This document shows, one piece after another, positions 53,631 to 62,466 of a DNA stretch of 64,000 nucleotides. Each line of letters begins with the position of its first letter. Positions within the stretch are counted from its first letter, which is position 1. Location of the stretch: assembly GCF_012272835.1 (NCBI RefSeq), contig NZ_JAAWWK010000001.1:868001-932000 (forward strand), written 5' to 3'. The position numbers were made by a program, and so were the translations under genes. Below the pieces are notes generated by a model. The model was not told the DNA's origin. It saw only the letters and a program-made list of their open reading frames with translations, and made no database searches. Origin of the DNA: Spongiibacter thalassae (GTDB lineage: Bacteria; Pseudomonadota; Gammaproteobacteria; Pseudomonadales; Spongiibacteraceae).

Positions 53631-55913
53631 TTAATCGCCAAAATTGTACTTGAGTTCAACACCATAGGTTCTGGGGTCACCATACACATTGGTTACCGTA
53701 CCGAGCGGCGCGGCTACCTGGGTATTCAAGCGGTATAATTTGTCAGACAAGTTCTTGCCGTAGACAGCAGCGTCGAAGCCGGAGCCGAAAATTCCTTTCC
53801 AGTCAAGACGAGCCCCCCAGATGTCATAGGCGGGTAACTCTGCCTCCTCAATTCCTTCGTTGTTGTCGTCCGAATACGTGGAGCTTACGTACTCGTAGTT
53901 AACGCTGGCGGATAGGAAGCCTGCCGAAGTGTTTACCGCGTATCCGGTAATCAGGCTGAAGGTGTGTTCTGGCGCTTGCGCAAAAGAGTTGCCCGATGCG
54001 TCTCCCACAACAGGGTTAACGAATTCATCGTACTTGCTTTGCAAGTAGCCATAGTTTGCCGTGAAAGAAAGTGATGAAGTGGGGCGTACCGACAGTTCGA
54101 TTTGACCGCCATACAGCGTTGCTTCTGCGGCATTCAGTACGATCTTGTGAGGACGACCATTTGACGTTTCAACGGTAACACCACGTAAAATATCTTCATA
54201 CTTGGAGTAGAAGGTCGCGATATTCGACCGTACTGGTATACCGAAGGGTTCCCAAGTGCCTTTTAAGCCCATCTCTATATCGTATAGATGCTCAGGCCTG
54301 TATGAGCGAAACTCTTCTTCCGCATCGAAGTTAAATCCCCCGCTGGTGTAGCCTTTACGTGTAGTGGCGTAGACGATCACATCGGGGTTGAACGAATAGT
54401 CGGCAGATAAATTGTAAGTGATCGCGCTAAATTCGTCGGAAATTGTCTGTACGCAATTTTCCTGGTCTACACTTTCGTCCGACTCATCCAGGGCGCAATC
54501 TCCGCCGCTGTATGATGAAAAGCGGCCTTTTGCCTTATCCTGGGTATAGCGTATACCACCGGTTAAAGATAGTTCCGAAGTCGCGTGATAGGTTATCTGC
54601 CCGTAAATTGCCTTGGATATATCAGGCGCAATGTAGTGAACGATCTCCGCACTGTCCTCGTCGATGGGGTCGTTGACTTCCGGTTGATAAATATCACCAA
54701 GTGCTGGTTCCGCCGCGAGTAATTGCGCGTATGAATCTCTCAGTTCATGTGCGTAGTAAATGCCCGTTTGGTAATCCACCTTGTCGTCAAATGCACTACC
54801 CAGAATTTGTAGCTCCTGGGTGATGAGCCGTGTGTTGATGTCTACTCCGCCAACAACAACAGGTAGTGGAATAGACATAATAGAAGCAAACACGTCTTCC
54901 CTGGACTTTCCATATCCAGTGAGATAGCGAAGCGTTGACGACCCCATGTCTATCGATAGAATATTGCTCAGGGAGAATCGAGTATCATTTGAAGTGTGGG
55001 GGTAGGGAAGATCAGCTGATCGCTGTCCGCGCTCCTCCTGCTCGTCGAGATACTGTTGATAAAAAATCGGGGTGTAAAGCAGTCGCACAATCCCTGTTGG
55101 CTGCTGTGCAACCGGGCCGTCCTGGTTGATTTGTACTCCAGGATGTTCGTCACGCTCGGTATAGTTCATAACGGTAACGTTTGACAGCGTTTCGCTGGGC
55201 TCCCATGCCAGAGACAATCGATAGTTTTGGCGATCAAGGGTATTGAGATCCGGGCCGGATTCGTTTTCAACGAGACCATCGCGGTATCTGGCCTGGCCGC
55301 CCATTCGCATTTTGAAAGAGTCGCTGACCGGAATGTTAAGTGTTCCTTCGCCTTCGCGATAATTGTAACTACCACCTTTTGCTTTTAAGTAGCCTTCAAA
55401 GTTATCGGTAGGTTTCTGTGGCACGAAGAGAATTGCGCCACCCGTACTATTACGTCCAAACAAAGTGCCCTGTGGCCCTGTTATCGCTTGTATCGAGGAT
55501 ACATCCCATAATTGAAACTCGATCTCATTGTTTCGCACGGGTATTTCCGCAAAATAGCTGGTAACCCCACTTTTTATTCCTCGAAGAGCAAACCTGGGCG
55601 GTTGGGCCAGCCCCCCCTGATGAACGCTTAGGGACGGTACTACGGCGCTAAGGTCGGTTCCGGAGGAAATGCCGCGACTTTCAATGTCCTGTGCACTGAT
55701 ATTGGTGACGGCAAGAGGGACAGACTGCAGTGACTCCTCCACTCTTCGGGCCACTACCACTACTTCTTCAAATCCCTTTTTTGACTTAACCTTTTCCTTT
55801 TCATCGCCTTCGGCGTAGGCCATGTTACCGGCGAGAAAAGGCGCTGCGAATATCGCGCTGGTGTTAATGAGATTTTTTATACTTTTGGATGCAACCCTTG
55901 AACTCATAGGCAT
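53631..55913 (-). CDS. TonB-dependent receptor
   Basis: A receptor of 760 residues (ATG at 55913, after GGGA) or 774 (ATG at 55955). The signal peptide ends near AGNMAYAE. EEVVVVARRVEESLQSVPLAVT precedes the plug, ITGPQGTLFGRNSTGGAI marks the plug and the barrel ends in GVELKYNFGD. It belongs to a different branch from the other four receptors and lacks their cysteine loops. It heads the minus-strand surface operon (propeller, esterase, small secreted protein) and is divergent from the Tat-exported DapA-like gene. Confidence 0.93.
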   Translation of the reverse strand: MPMSSRVASKSIKNLINTSAIFAAPFLAGNMAYAEGDEKEKVKSKKGFEEVVVVARRVEESLQSVPLAVTNISAQDIESRGISSGTDLSAVVPSLSVHQGGLAQPPRFALRGIKSGVTSYFAEIPVRNNEIEFQLWDVSSIQAITGPQGTLFGRNSTGGAILFVPQKPTDNFEGYLKAKGGSYNYREGEGTLNIPVSDSFKMRMGGQARYRDGLVENESGPDLNTLDRQNYRLSLAWEPSETLSNVTVMNYTERDEHPGVQINQDGPVAQQPTGIVRLLYTPIFYQQYLDEQEERGQRSADLPYPHTSNDTRFSLSNILSIDMGSSTLRYLTGYGKSREDVFASIMSIPLPVVVGGVDINTRLITQELQILGSAFDDKVDYQTGIYYAHELRDSYAQLLAAEPALGDIYQPEVNDPIDEDSAEIVHYIAPDISKAIYGQITYHATSELSLTGGIRYTQDKAKGRFSSYSGGDCALDESDESVDQENCVQTISDEFSAITYNLSADYSFNPDVIVYATTRKGYTSGGFNFDAEEEFRSYRPEHLYDIEMGLKGTWEPFGIPVRSNIATFYSKYEDILRGVTVETSNGRPHKIVLNAAEATLYGGQIELSVRPTSSLSFTANYGYLQSKYDEFVNPVVGDASGNSFAQAPEHTFSLITGYAVNTSAGFLSASVNYEYVSSTYSDDNNEGIEEAELPAYDIWGARLDWKGIFGSGFDAAVYGKNLSDKLYRLNTQVAAPLGTVTNVYGDPRTYGVELKYNFGD

Positions 55914-56016
55914 GGAACATTTTCCCATATGACGTTTGTTATTAATGTTGTGCATAAGTTAATTCGTTCCTAGGCATTACGTCCAATGAGTTTATTTCTT
56001 TAAATTGATGCACTGA

Positions 56017-56065
56017 GGTTATCGGTCGAGTTCAGCGTTGGAGTTATTGTTGTAAGCCGATAACC
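56017..56065. promoter_or_regulatory. spaced 9-bp inverted repeat in divergent promoter region
   Basis: GGTTATCGG (56017-56025) and CCGATAACC (56057-56065) form a perfect inverted repeat with 31 bp between. It lies between the TonB receptor (minus) and the DapA-like gene (plus), so it may be a looping-type operator or a cruciform. A second palindrome, TGTAGC-GA-GCTACA, is at 56155-56168. Confidence 0.5.
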
Positions 56066-56154
56066 AGAGGTATTCAGTCTTGAAATTATTATGCATTGGA
56101 CACAAAAGTTGTTCTCCATAGATACTCCACTATCGTTACTCGTAGTGACGTGGC

Positions 56155-56168
56155 TGTAGCGAGCTACA
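56155..56168. promoter_or_regulatory. 14-bp palindrome upstream of DapA-like gene
   Basis: TGTAGCGAGCTACA, 58 bp before the GTG start at 56227, could be a repressor site over the promoter of the plus-strand genes. Confidence 0.4.
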
Positions 56169-56226
56169 TGGATGACGAAAGAAAGGCGAGTGGAGTGGTT
56201 GAATAGTGGGTGATCAGGAGGCGTAA

Positions 56227-57444
56227 GTGAATCGTAGAGACATAATCAAGGCAGCTGCTGTGATGGGCACCGCTGCATTTGCTACTACAGTAGCGTCGTA
56301 CGCTGCGTCGATGACGCGATCATCCGGCCTGGCCGATGACAATGCGGATTCTTTGAGTGCGCAAAAAAAATGGGCCCGCGAAAACATGAGGGGAATTGAG
56401 AATATCCTGCTACCCTCGTTTCATCCAGACCTTACAACTGTTGACGAGGACGCCCTTCGTATCGAAGTACGCAATACTGCGGCACAGGGATTTTGCTCTA
56501 CGGCTGTATTTCCTGTGTGGGTGAAAGAGTCCGATCCACGCTGGCGCCCGATGAGCGAGGTTATCATTGATGAGTGTCGTAAAAACGCGCTCTTTATTTC
56601 AGCGGGCGCGGGGGGCAGGGTAGCTAACGGAGCGAAGCCGGTCATTGATCGCTTGTTACTACTCGAGAGTATGGGATTCTCACATGTGTTACTTTCGTTT
56701 TACGGCGACAGTAGCACCTCAGAGGAGGCGCTGTATGAAATGTATCGAGAGTGTGCGGAATCGACTGCGCTTCCCATTATTTTGTACGCAAATATCCAGC
56801 CGAATATGCGTCATCTTGGACCTCAGGGAATTCCGGTCGGCGTTTTTAAACGCCTCGCAGCGCTGCCAAATATCGTCGCGATAAAAATATCCCAGCCCGT
56901 TGATCTGACGACGACCTTTCGGATTTGCGATCAGTTATCGGAAAGTTTGCTTTGCGCGCCGGTCAATCTCGATTTTGTCCCGCTTTTATCACGTTCATTT
57001 AGTAATATTCAATACAGCGGCCAGTGGTGCGCAGAAGCCGTTCAGACCCCGGGTAACCCCCTGGCAGTTAATCTAATGAGTTCTGTGATTGAAAAAGATT
57101 TCAACAAGGCTTTCGCCACGTATGAGCAGATGCAAGCGGCGATTCAGGAATTTTACAGGTTGCAAGCCCCGACCATTGTGGTTGGGGGGCATCCCTGGTT
57201 GCATTTGAAGTACTATTCCTGGCTAGGTGGAGGTAACGGTGGCTTGTTGCCTGATTTGGGTAAATCTATTGAACAAGTGCCCCCTCTGACGGCAGCGGAC
57301 AGGCGTACTATGCGCCAGGCTTTTCAACGCTCCGGTTTACCGATTAACGACGCAGATGAGGAAGAGTTTATTGTGGGCCGCGCCGCTTGGGCGCGGGGAG
57401 TAAGGGTGAATGATTTTCAAACTCATCCGCTGTACATAAAGTAG
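56227..57444 (+). CDS. Tat-exported DapA-like (DHDPS/NAL superfamily) protein
   Basis: A 405-residue class I aldolase-fold protein with an unusual export signal. The N-terminus MNRRDIIKAAAVMGTAAFAT has a twin-arginine motif and a hydrophobic stretch. The barrel keeps the DapA family Schiff-base lysine (K220 in NIVAIKIS) and the tyrosine (Y187 in IILYANIQPN). About 45 residues of linker precede the barrel and a 100-residue tail follows it. The GTG start is set by AGGAGG 7 bp upstream. Family enzymes make or split 2-keto acid C-C bonds, normally in the cytosol. The carboxylesterase gene 113 bp downstream may be in the same operon. Confidence 0.85.
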   Translation: MNRRDIIKAAAVMGTAAFATTVASYAASMTRSSGLADDNADSLSAQKKWARENMRGIENILLPSFHPDLTTVDEDALRIEVRNTAAQGFCSTAVFPVWVKESDPRWRPMSEVIIDECRKNALFISAGAGGRVANGAKPVIDRLLLLESMGFSHVLLSFYGDSSTSEEALYEMYRECAESTALPIILYANIQPNMRHLGPQGIPVGVFKRLAALPNIVAIKISQPVDLTTTFRICDQLSESLLCAPVNLDFVPLLSRSFSNIQYSGQWCAEAVQTPGNPLAVNLMSSVIEKDFNKAFATYEQMQAAIQEFYRLQAPTIVVGGHPWLHLKYYSWLGGGNGGLLPDLGKSIEQVPPLTAADRRTMRQAFQRSGLPINDADEEEFIVGRAAWARGVRVNDFQTHPLYIK

Positions 57445-57557
57445 CGGTCTCCAATTAAATCTGGTTGCGGACTTACGCTGAAATTTGCTCTCCAGTCTTG
57501 TAGTATCAATACTCTGTCTTGCGAGAGACGTTAGTTTCAGTACTTTGGGAGAAAGGA

Positions 57558-59111
57558 ATGGACCCGCAACCAGAAGTCACCCTGAAGTGTGGGCGGGTGA
57601 GGGGACGCTATGAGAGCGGTATAGCTGTTTTTCGTGGAGTTCGATATGGCGCACCCACCGGCGGCAAAAATCGCTTTCGCCCCCCGGTGCCAGCGGAGCC
57701 CTGGGATGGCGTCTTTGAAGCCGATGCCTACGGCCCGCACTGTCCCCAGCCAGACCTTGGGTTGATTGCCTCGAGTCCGCTGGCGGCATTGTTCGGATCG
57801 GTTAACGGCGAGGCCAGCGAAGACTGTTTGCGACTGAATATTTATTCGCCGTCGATTGACAATCGAAAGCGTCCGGTGATGTTCTGGATACACGGGGGGT
57901 ATTATACCTTTGGCTCAGGTAATGAGGCCTTGTACGATGGAACCGCAATGGCATCGTCGGGGGATGTTGTAATCGTTTCCGTTACCCACCGGCTTAATCT
58001 TTTCGGTTACTTGTTACTTGACGGCGCTGGGTCTGAAGATTTCGGTCAAAAGCCCAACGTGGGCCAGCTTGACCTTGTTTTGGCACTGCAATGGGTGCGG
58101 GACAATATCGAGAAATTTGGCGGAGACCCTGAGCAAGTTACCCTTTTCGGCGAATCCGGTGGCGGCCGGAAATGCGCGCTGCTAATGGCTATGCCTGCGG
58201 CGAAAGGGCTATTCAAGCGAGCGATAATTCAAAGTGGCCCGGGTACGCGAGTCGTTACGGCGGATTACGGGCGTCAGTTGGCAGATGCGCTGTTAGATCA
58301 GCTGGGTATAGCCCGCGCAAACCTTAGCCAGCTGCAGGATATTCCAGTTAGCAGGCTGTTGGAGGCACACAGTGTTGTTGCTCAGTCAAAGCTGGGACAG
58401 TCCCGGCAGCCCGGTTTTATCTACGGTGGATTCAGTCCGGTATTGGATGGCGAGGTAATGCCTTCTCACCCGTTTGACGAAGTGGCTTCACCGCTATGCG
58501 ATGATGTTTCTATCCTTATAGGAACAAATCGTGACGAACAAGCACTTTTTCTTTTGCTTGACCCGGAATATCGCTCAGGTTCGCTTAATGAGCAGAAATT
58601 ACTGGAGCGTCTTGAGGGCATTGCCGGCGACAGGGCGGCAGATGTACTTGACATATATCGCCATAATGAACCGGATGCGAGCGCAGCGGATTTATTGGTG
58701 TCTATTGAAACCGATCGGACATATTGGTATCACTCGGTGAAACTCGCGGATGCCAAGGCCGCACAGTCTGCACCGGTATTTATGTACCGTTTTGATTGGC
58801 CATCACCAGCCTTGGGGGGCAAGCTCAAAGCATGTCATGGCGTTGAGATTCCCTTCGTTTTCGGCAACCTCCAAGTGGGTGCAGGACTGGTCGGCGAAAG
58901 CATTGAAGCTGAGGATATTTTCCGGTCTGTTAGTCAGGCCTGGATGAACTTTGCAAAGACGGGTAAGCCAGACTGCCCGGCAATACCTGATTGGCCAAGC
59001 TATAGCCTACCGCAGCGTAAAACGATGTTGATCGATGTGAATTGGCAATTGGTTGACGACCCGAAAGGCTGGGCGAGAGAGTTGTGGGCGAGTATTGAGA
59101 TCTCTCAGTGA
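57558..59111 (+). CDS. cytosolic carboxylesterase, type B
   Basis: A 517-residue carboxylesterase B without signal peptide. The oxyanion motif is HGGY (112-115), the nucleophile S200 lies in FGESGGG, the cysteine pair is C62/C90 and the histidine is in KACHGVEIPFVFGN near 420. The ATG at 57558 is preferred over a TTG at 57519. It is a second, cytosolic version of the secreted esterase at 50689-52299. It probably continues the same pathway inside the cell. Confidence 0.93.
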   Translation: MDPQPEVTLKCGRVRGRYESGIAVFRGVRYGAPTGGKNRFRPPVPAEPWDGVFEADAYGPHCPQPDLGLIASSPLAALFGSVNGEASEDCLRLNIYSPSIDNRKRPVMFWIHGGYYTFGSGNEALYDGTAMASSGDVVIVSVTHRLNLFGYLLLDGAGSEDFGQKPNVGQLDLVLALQWVRDNIEKFGGDPEQVTLFGESGGGRKCALLMAMPAAKGLFKRAIIQSGPGTRVVTADYGRQLADALLDQLGIARANLSQLQDIPVSRLLEAHSVVAQSKLGQSRQPGFIYGGFSPVLDGEVMPSHPFDEVASPLCDDVSILIGTNRDEQALFLLLDPEYRSGSLNEQKLLERLEGIAGDRAADVLDIYRHNEPDASAADLLVSIETDRTYWYHSVKLADAKAAQSAPVFMYRFDWPSPALGGKLKACHGVEIPFVFGNLQVGAGLVGESIEAEDIFRSVSQAWMNFAKTGKPDCPAIPDWPSYSLPQRKTMLIDVNWQLVDDPKGWARELWASIEISQ

Positions 59112-59183
59112 GATTTCCCCGCCCAATAAGGCCGTGGGCGTATGAGATTTGCTTGAGCTGGGCGACATTCAGGGCGTTTAAAT

Positions 59184-59210
59184 GATATACGCCCCGTATG
59201 GGCGTATATC
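59184..59210. terminator. perfect 11-bp stem-loop between convergent genes
   Basis: GATATACGCCC (59184-59194), loop CGTAT, GGGCGTATATC (59200-59210). It lies between the carboxylesterase and the stump of an acyl-CoA dehydrogenase gene read from the other strand. There is no T-run, so it may be a shared 3'-end hairpin rather than a classic terminator. Confidence 0.45.
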
Positions 59211-59218
59211 GAGTCTGC

Positions 59219-59325
59219 TTAAAGCGAACGGGCGATCAGGACTTTCATTATTTCGCTGGTGCCGCCCCACAACTGCTTTGATGTTCCGCCGATAGCATTC
59301 GCGTATGCAACGTCTACGTCATAAG
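59219..59325 (-). pseudogene. C-terminal remnant of an acyl-CoA dehydrogenase gene
   Basis: On the minus strand, directly after the SDR stop codon, about 35 codons read AYANAIGGTSKQLWGGTSEI and then MKVLIARSL before a stop at 59219-59221. The GGTSEIMK..IARSL ending is the standard C-terminus of acyl-CoA dehydrogenases. There is no start and no body of the gene, so the rest was deleted, probably with the junction at the SDR end. This was found by reading the frame and is too short for ordinary gene calling. Confidence 0.75.
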
Positions 59326-59328
59326 GCC

Positions 59329-60111
59329 TTATGCGACGCTGCATATTCCACCATCCACCAAAATATCTGTGCCAGTAATAAAGGCAGATTTTGCACTGAG
59401 TAAAAATTCAATACAGTCGGCAATGTCGTCGGGCGACCCCATGCGCTGCAATGGGGTTGCATCGATAAGCGAACGCAGAACCTCAGTTTGCTGCTGTAGT
59501 TCGGGGTTTCCCATCGGGGTATCGATAATACCCGGCGAGATACTATTGATGCGGGCTTGCTTTTCAGCCCATGATTTCGCCGCTTTTCGGCACAGATGGA
59601 TGACACCAAATTTCGCGATGCCATAGGCGACGTTTCGGTCTGTCATATCCATCCCCGCGTCTTTCAACTTTGTAATAAGCTGATCGGAGAAGGGGGCCTC
59701 CAGGGCTTGAATAACAGTAGGGTCGTTTGTCGTAAATTTACGACCGGCAATGGAGGAAATGCACACCATCGCGCCGCCAGGTCTGACTAACTCTCGAAAA
59801 ACGTCAATGCAGTGGGCTGTACCGATAAAATCAACGTCGATAATTTGCTGAACCGAGGCCATCACAGGCGAGACGCCTGCAGTAATTACAATGTTATCTA
59901 TATCTATACAGGCTGCAGCAAGGCTTTTGATGCTCTCTAAGTCACTTATATCGCAATAAACCGCGTCGGCCATATACTCTGCAGCTAGTTCCTTTAACGT
60001 TGCCTGATTTTTGTCGGCGATGGTAAGCCGTCCTGCCTTGGACAGTCGTTCTGCAATGCAGCGCCCCATGCCTGATGCGGCGCCAATAACGAGTGAATGA
60101 GTTTGGTGCAT
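59329..60111 (-). CDS. short-chain dehydrogenase/reductase (3-alpha-HSD/carbonyl-reductase style)
   Basis: A 260-residue SDR. The cofactor loop GAASGMG is at 10-16, NIVITAG near 73-79, catalytic serine near S119/S120 and Y163xxxK167 (YGIAK). The acidic residue after beta 2 (IADKN) points to NAD(H). The lid region around 130-160 is longer than in classical FabG-type SDRs, as in 3-alpha-hydroxysteroid dehydrogenase/carbonyl reductases. It is the last intact gene of the minus-strand operon P450-ALDH-SDR-SDR. Confidence 0.91.
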   Translation of the reverse strand: MHQTHSLVIGAASGMGRCIAERLSKAGRLTIADKNQATLKELAAEYMADAVYCDISDLESIKSLAAACIDIDNIVITAGVSPVMASVQQIIDVDFIGTAHCIDVFRELVRPGGAMVCISSIAGRKFTTNDPTVIQALEAPFSDQLITKLKDAGMDMTDRNVAYGIAKFGVIHLCRKAAKSWAEKQARINSISPGIIDTPMGNPELQQQTEVLRSLIDATPLQRMGSPDDIADCIEFLLSAKSAFITGTDILVDGGICSVA

Positions 60112-60168
60112 GGGCGTGCCCTGTTTGTCGAATTATTGAGTTTAAAGCGTGTGTTGTCGTTGTCGAGC

Positions 60169-60909
60169 TTAACTCGAATCGCCGCTACGTACGTCAAGCC
60201 GGTTGATTGTTACATCCTGTGGTAACTCGATAATGTGCTCGATCATTGTGGCTACGCGACTTGCTGGCATAGGCGATCCGCCGGAGCGGAGGCTGCCGGA
60301 GTCTTCCGCGAGCTTGAAAAAGGCTTCTGCGACCTCCGGCGGCCAGGCTTCGCCGAAGGCCGTGTCAGCCATATAGCCAGCGCGCAATGAGGTCAGCTGA
60401 ATACCGAAATCCTTATACAGCTCGCCGCGTAGTCCGGTAAACGCAGTTTCAACCGCTGCCTTGGTAGCGGCGTATATCGAGAGCAGGGGGAAGGGTTTAT
60501 CCACCGACTCGGTTGAGATGAAAATAGCGCGGCCACCTCGTAATAGTTTCAGGCTATATTGCAGGCACAGCAGTGCCGATGTGATATTGACGGCAATATT
60601 TTGCTCAAGATCGCTGGTATCCATTTGTGAAAATGGCATGGGGATGGTTTGAGCAGCATTCAAGATCAATGCATTGATGTTTGAGCTGACACCGTTAACT
60701 TGTTTAAATGCCCTGGCAATGGAGTCTTTATCGGCAAAGTCGGCGTGAATCCAATGAAGGTGATTAGGGTAGTTCTTTAATAGCTCCCCGAGTTGGCCCT
60801 GACTGCGTGAGAGCACAATTACCTGAAAGGATTTTTCCAGCAGCCGTTGTGTTGTGCACAGCCCGAGGCCTTTGCTGCCACCAGTAATAAGTACGGTTTG
60901 AGTGGTCAT
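60169..60909 (-). CDS. short-chain dehydrogenase/reductase
   Basis: A 246-residue SDR with TGGSKGLG at 9-16, LNAAQ near 84-88, catalytic serine around S132 and Y146xxxK150 (YAATK). The basic residue after beta 2 (LSRSQ) suggests NADP(H). It ends in a short C-terminal tail without the usual GG(x) substrate segment. It lies 13 bp after the aldehyde dehydrogenase gene in the same operon. It would interconvert a hydroxyl and a keto group on the pathway compound. Confidence 0.91.
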   Translation of the reverse strand: MTTQTVLITGGSKGLGLCTTQRLLEKSFQVIVLSRSQGQLGELLKNYPNHLHWIHADFADKDSIARAFKQVNGVSSNINALILNAAQTIPMPFSQMDTSDLEQNIAVNITSALLCLQYSLKLLRGGRAIFISTESVDKPFPLLSIYAATKAAVETAFTGLRGELYKDFGIQLTSLRAGYMADTAFGEAWPPEVAEAFFKLAEDSGSLRSGGSPMPASRVATMIEHIIELPQDVTINRLDVRSGDSS

Positions 60910-60922
60910 TGTTAGCTCCTGG

Positions 60923-62398
60923 CTAGCCAGCGTGGAAGGAAATCACTTTGGTTTCGGTGAAGTCCAGCAAGCCCTGACGGCCGTACTCGCGCCCGAAACC
61001 CGAACGTTTGTATCCACCAAAGGGCGCGCTGGAAAGCACGGTGCCTGCACCGCCATTAATGGCTACGCCGCCGGTTCTGATTTGTCGTGCTATTTCGTAG
61101 GCGCGCCCGGCGTCTTTGGAGAAAATCCCCCCCGCCAAGCCAAAATTGGAGTGATTGGCAATAGCAATCGCCTCGTCGTCGTTGTCGAAGCCGATGACGG
61201 CAGCCACCGGGCCAAAAATTTCTTCCTGGGCGATGACGTCGTGATTGTCTACGCCGTCAAACAGCGTTGGTAAATAGTAATAACCCTTCTCTATGTCAGG
61301 CCGCCGCCCACCATATACCAGCTTCGCGCCACTGTTCATCGCGATGCCAACATAGCGTTCAACCCGGGCGCGGGCGTTGCTGCGAATGAGGGGCCCCATC
61401 GCGACACCGGGATCCGCGGGGTTACCTACTTTTGTGTGCTTCAACATTTCCACCATCGTATTGAGCAACGGTTGACGAATGTTCTGGTGAGCGAGAATCC
61501 GGGTGGTAAGCGCGCAGCCCTGTCCAGCGTGAATGGTAAAATTGGCGACCGCCGTTGCGGCGGCCTGCTGGATGTCGGCGTCTTCGCGCACAATAAGCGC
61601 CGACTTTCCGCCCAGCTCCATATGTGTTTTCTTCAGTCCAGGGGCAGACTGGGCAACAATGGCCGCGCCCACAGTGTCTGAGCCGGTAAAGGTAATCATA
61701 TCGACTCTGGGGTCGGTGCTGAGCAGAGTGCCTGTGTCCACGTCGCCGTTAACGATATTCAATACCCCCTTGGGCAAGCCCACCGCCAGGGCCGCTTCGC
61801 CGAATATCAGCGCCTCGAAGGGGGTCAGTGGCGAGGGTTTGAGAATGACCGTATTTCCCATCGTCAACGCGTGGTAGATCTTCACCACGTTAAGGAAAAA
61901 CGGAAAATTGTAGGCAGTGATGGCGGAGACGACACCTATGGGGTCGTAGATAATTTCCGCTGTACCCAGTACCGTAGTGCCCTGAGGTGATGGCGTAAGT
62001 TCAGGTCGAATCATCTCAGACTGAATTTGCAGGGCATCGGCCATCAGCTGTCGAGCATGCTTCATCGGTAATTCAAACTGCAGGAATTCTGCTAACTGCT
62101 GCGAACAGCCCGTTTCCAGGCGGATAAGCTCAATGATCTCGGCTTTACGTGAATAGAAGTAATCGTGCAATTTCTGCATAGTCGCAACACGTTCAGCCGT
62201 GGTCATACGTGGCCACGGGCCGTTATCAAAGGCGGCCTTGGCGGCGCCTATAGCGTGTTCTGTTTGGGCTGCCGAGGCGATGGGAGCGAGCCCGATGACA
62301 GACTCGTCGGCGGGATTAATCACCGGTTGAGGCTCTGCGTCTCCTGGAATCCATTCATTGTCGATAAATAACGCGGTAGGTAGGCTAGTCGTATTCAT
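60923..62398 (-). CDS. aldehyde dehydrogenase (NAD(P)-dependent, ~490 residues)
   Basis: A 491-residue aldehyde dehydrogenase. AYNFPFFLNV is near 162, FTGSDTVGAAI near 237, the general base E261 in MELGGKS and the nucleophile C295 in GQGCALTTR. The ATG at 62398 is preceded by GGAA; a longer frame to 62446 is not supported. It differs from the shorter aldehyde dehydrogenase at 44030 and belongs to the usual tetrameric class. It sits between the P450 and SDR genes and would oxidise an aldehyde formed after hydroxylation. Confidence 0.94.
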   Translation of the reverse strand: MNTTSLPTALFIDNEWIPGDAEPQPVINPADESVIGLAPIASAAQTEHAIGAAKAAFDNGPWPRMTTAERVATMQKLHDYFYSRKAEIIELIRLETGCSQQLAEFLQFELPMKHARQLMADALQIQSEMIRPELTPSPQGTTVLGTAEIIYDPIGVVSAITAYNFPFFLNVVKIYHALTMGNTVILKPSPLTPFEALIFGEAALAVGLPKGVLNIVNGDVDTGTLLSTDPRVDMITFTGSDTVGAAIVAQSAPGLKKTHMELGGKSALIVREDADIQQAAATAVANFTIHAGQGCALTTRILAHQNIRQPLLNTMVEMLKHTKVGNPADPGVAMGPLIRSNARARVERYVGIAMNSGAKLVYGGRRPDIEKGYYYLPTLFDGVDNHDVIAQEEIFGPVAAVIGFDNDDEAIAIANHSNFGLAGGIFSKDAGRAYEIARQIRTGGVAINGGAGTVLSSAPFGGYKRSGFGREYGRQGLLDFTETKVISFHAG

Positions 62399-62466
62399 TT
62401 TTTTATTCCGTTTTGCTGTAAATAGGGTGTGCGGTCGTAATTGCACGTAAATTCAGGCCGCTTGCG

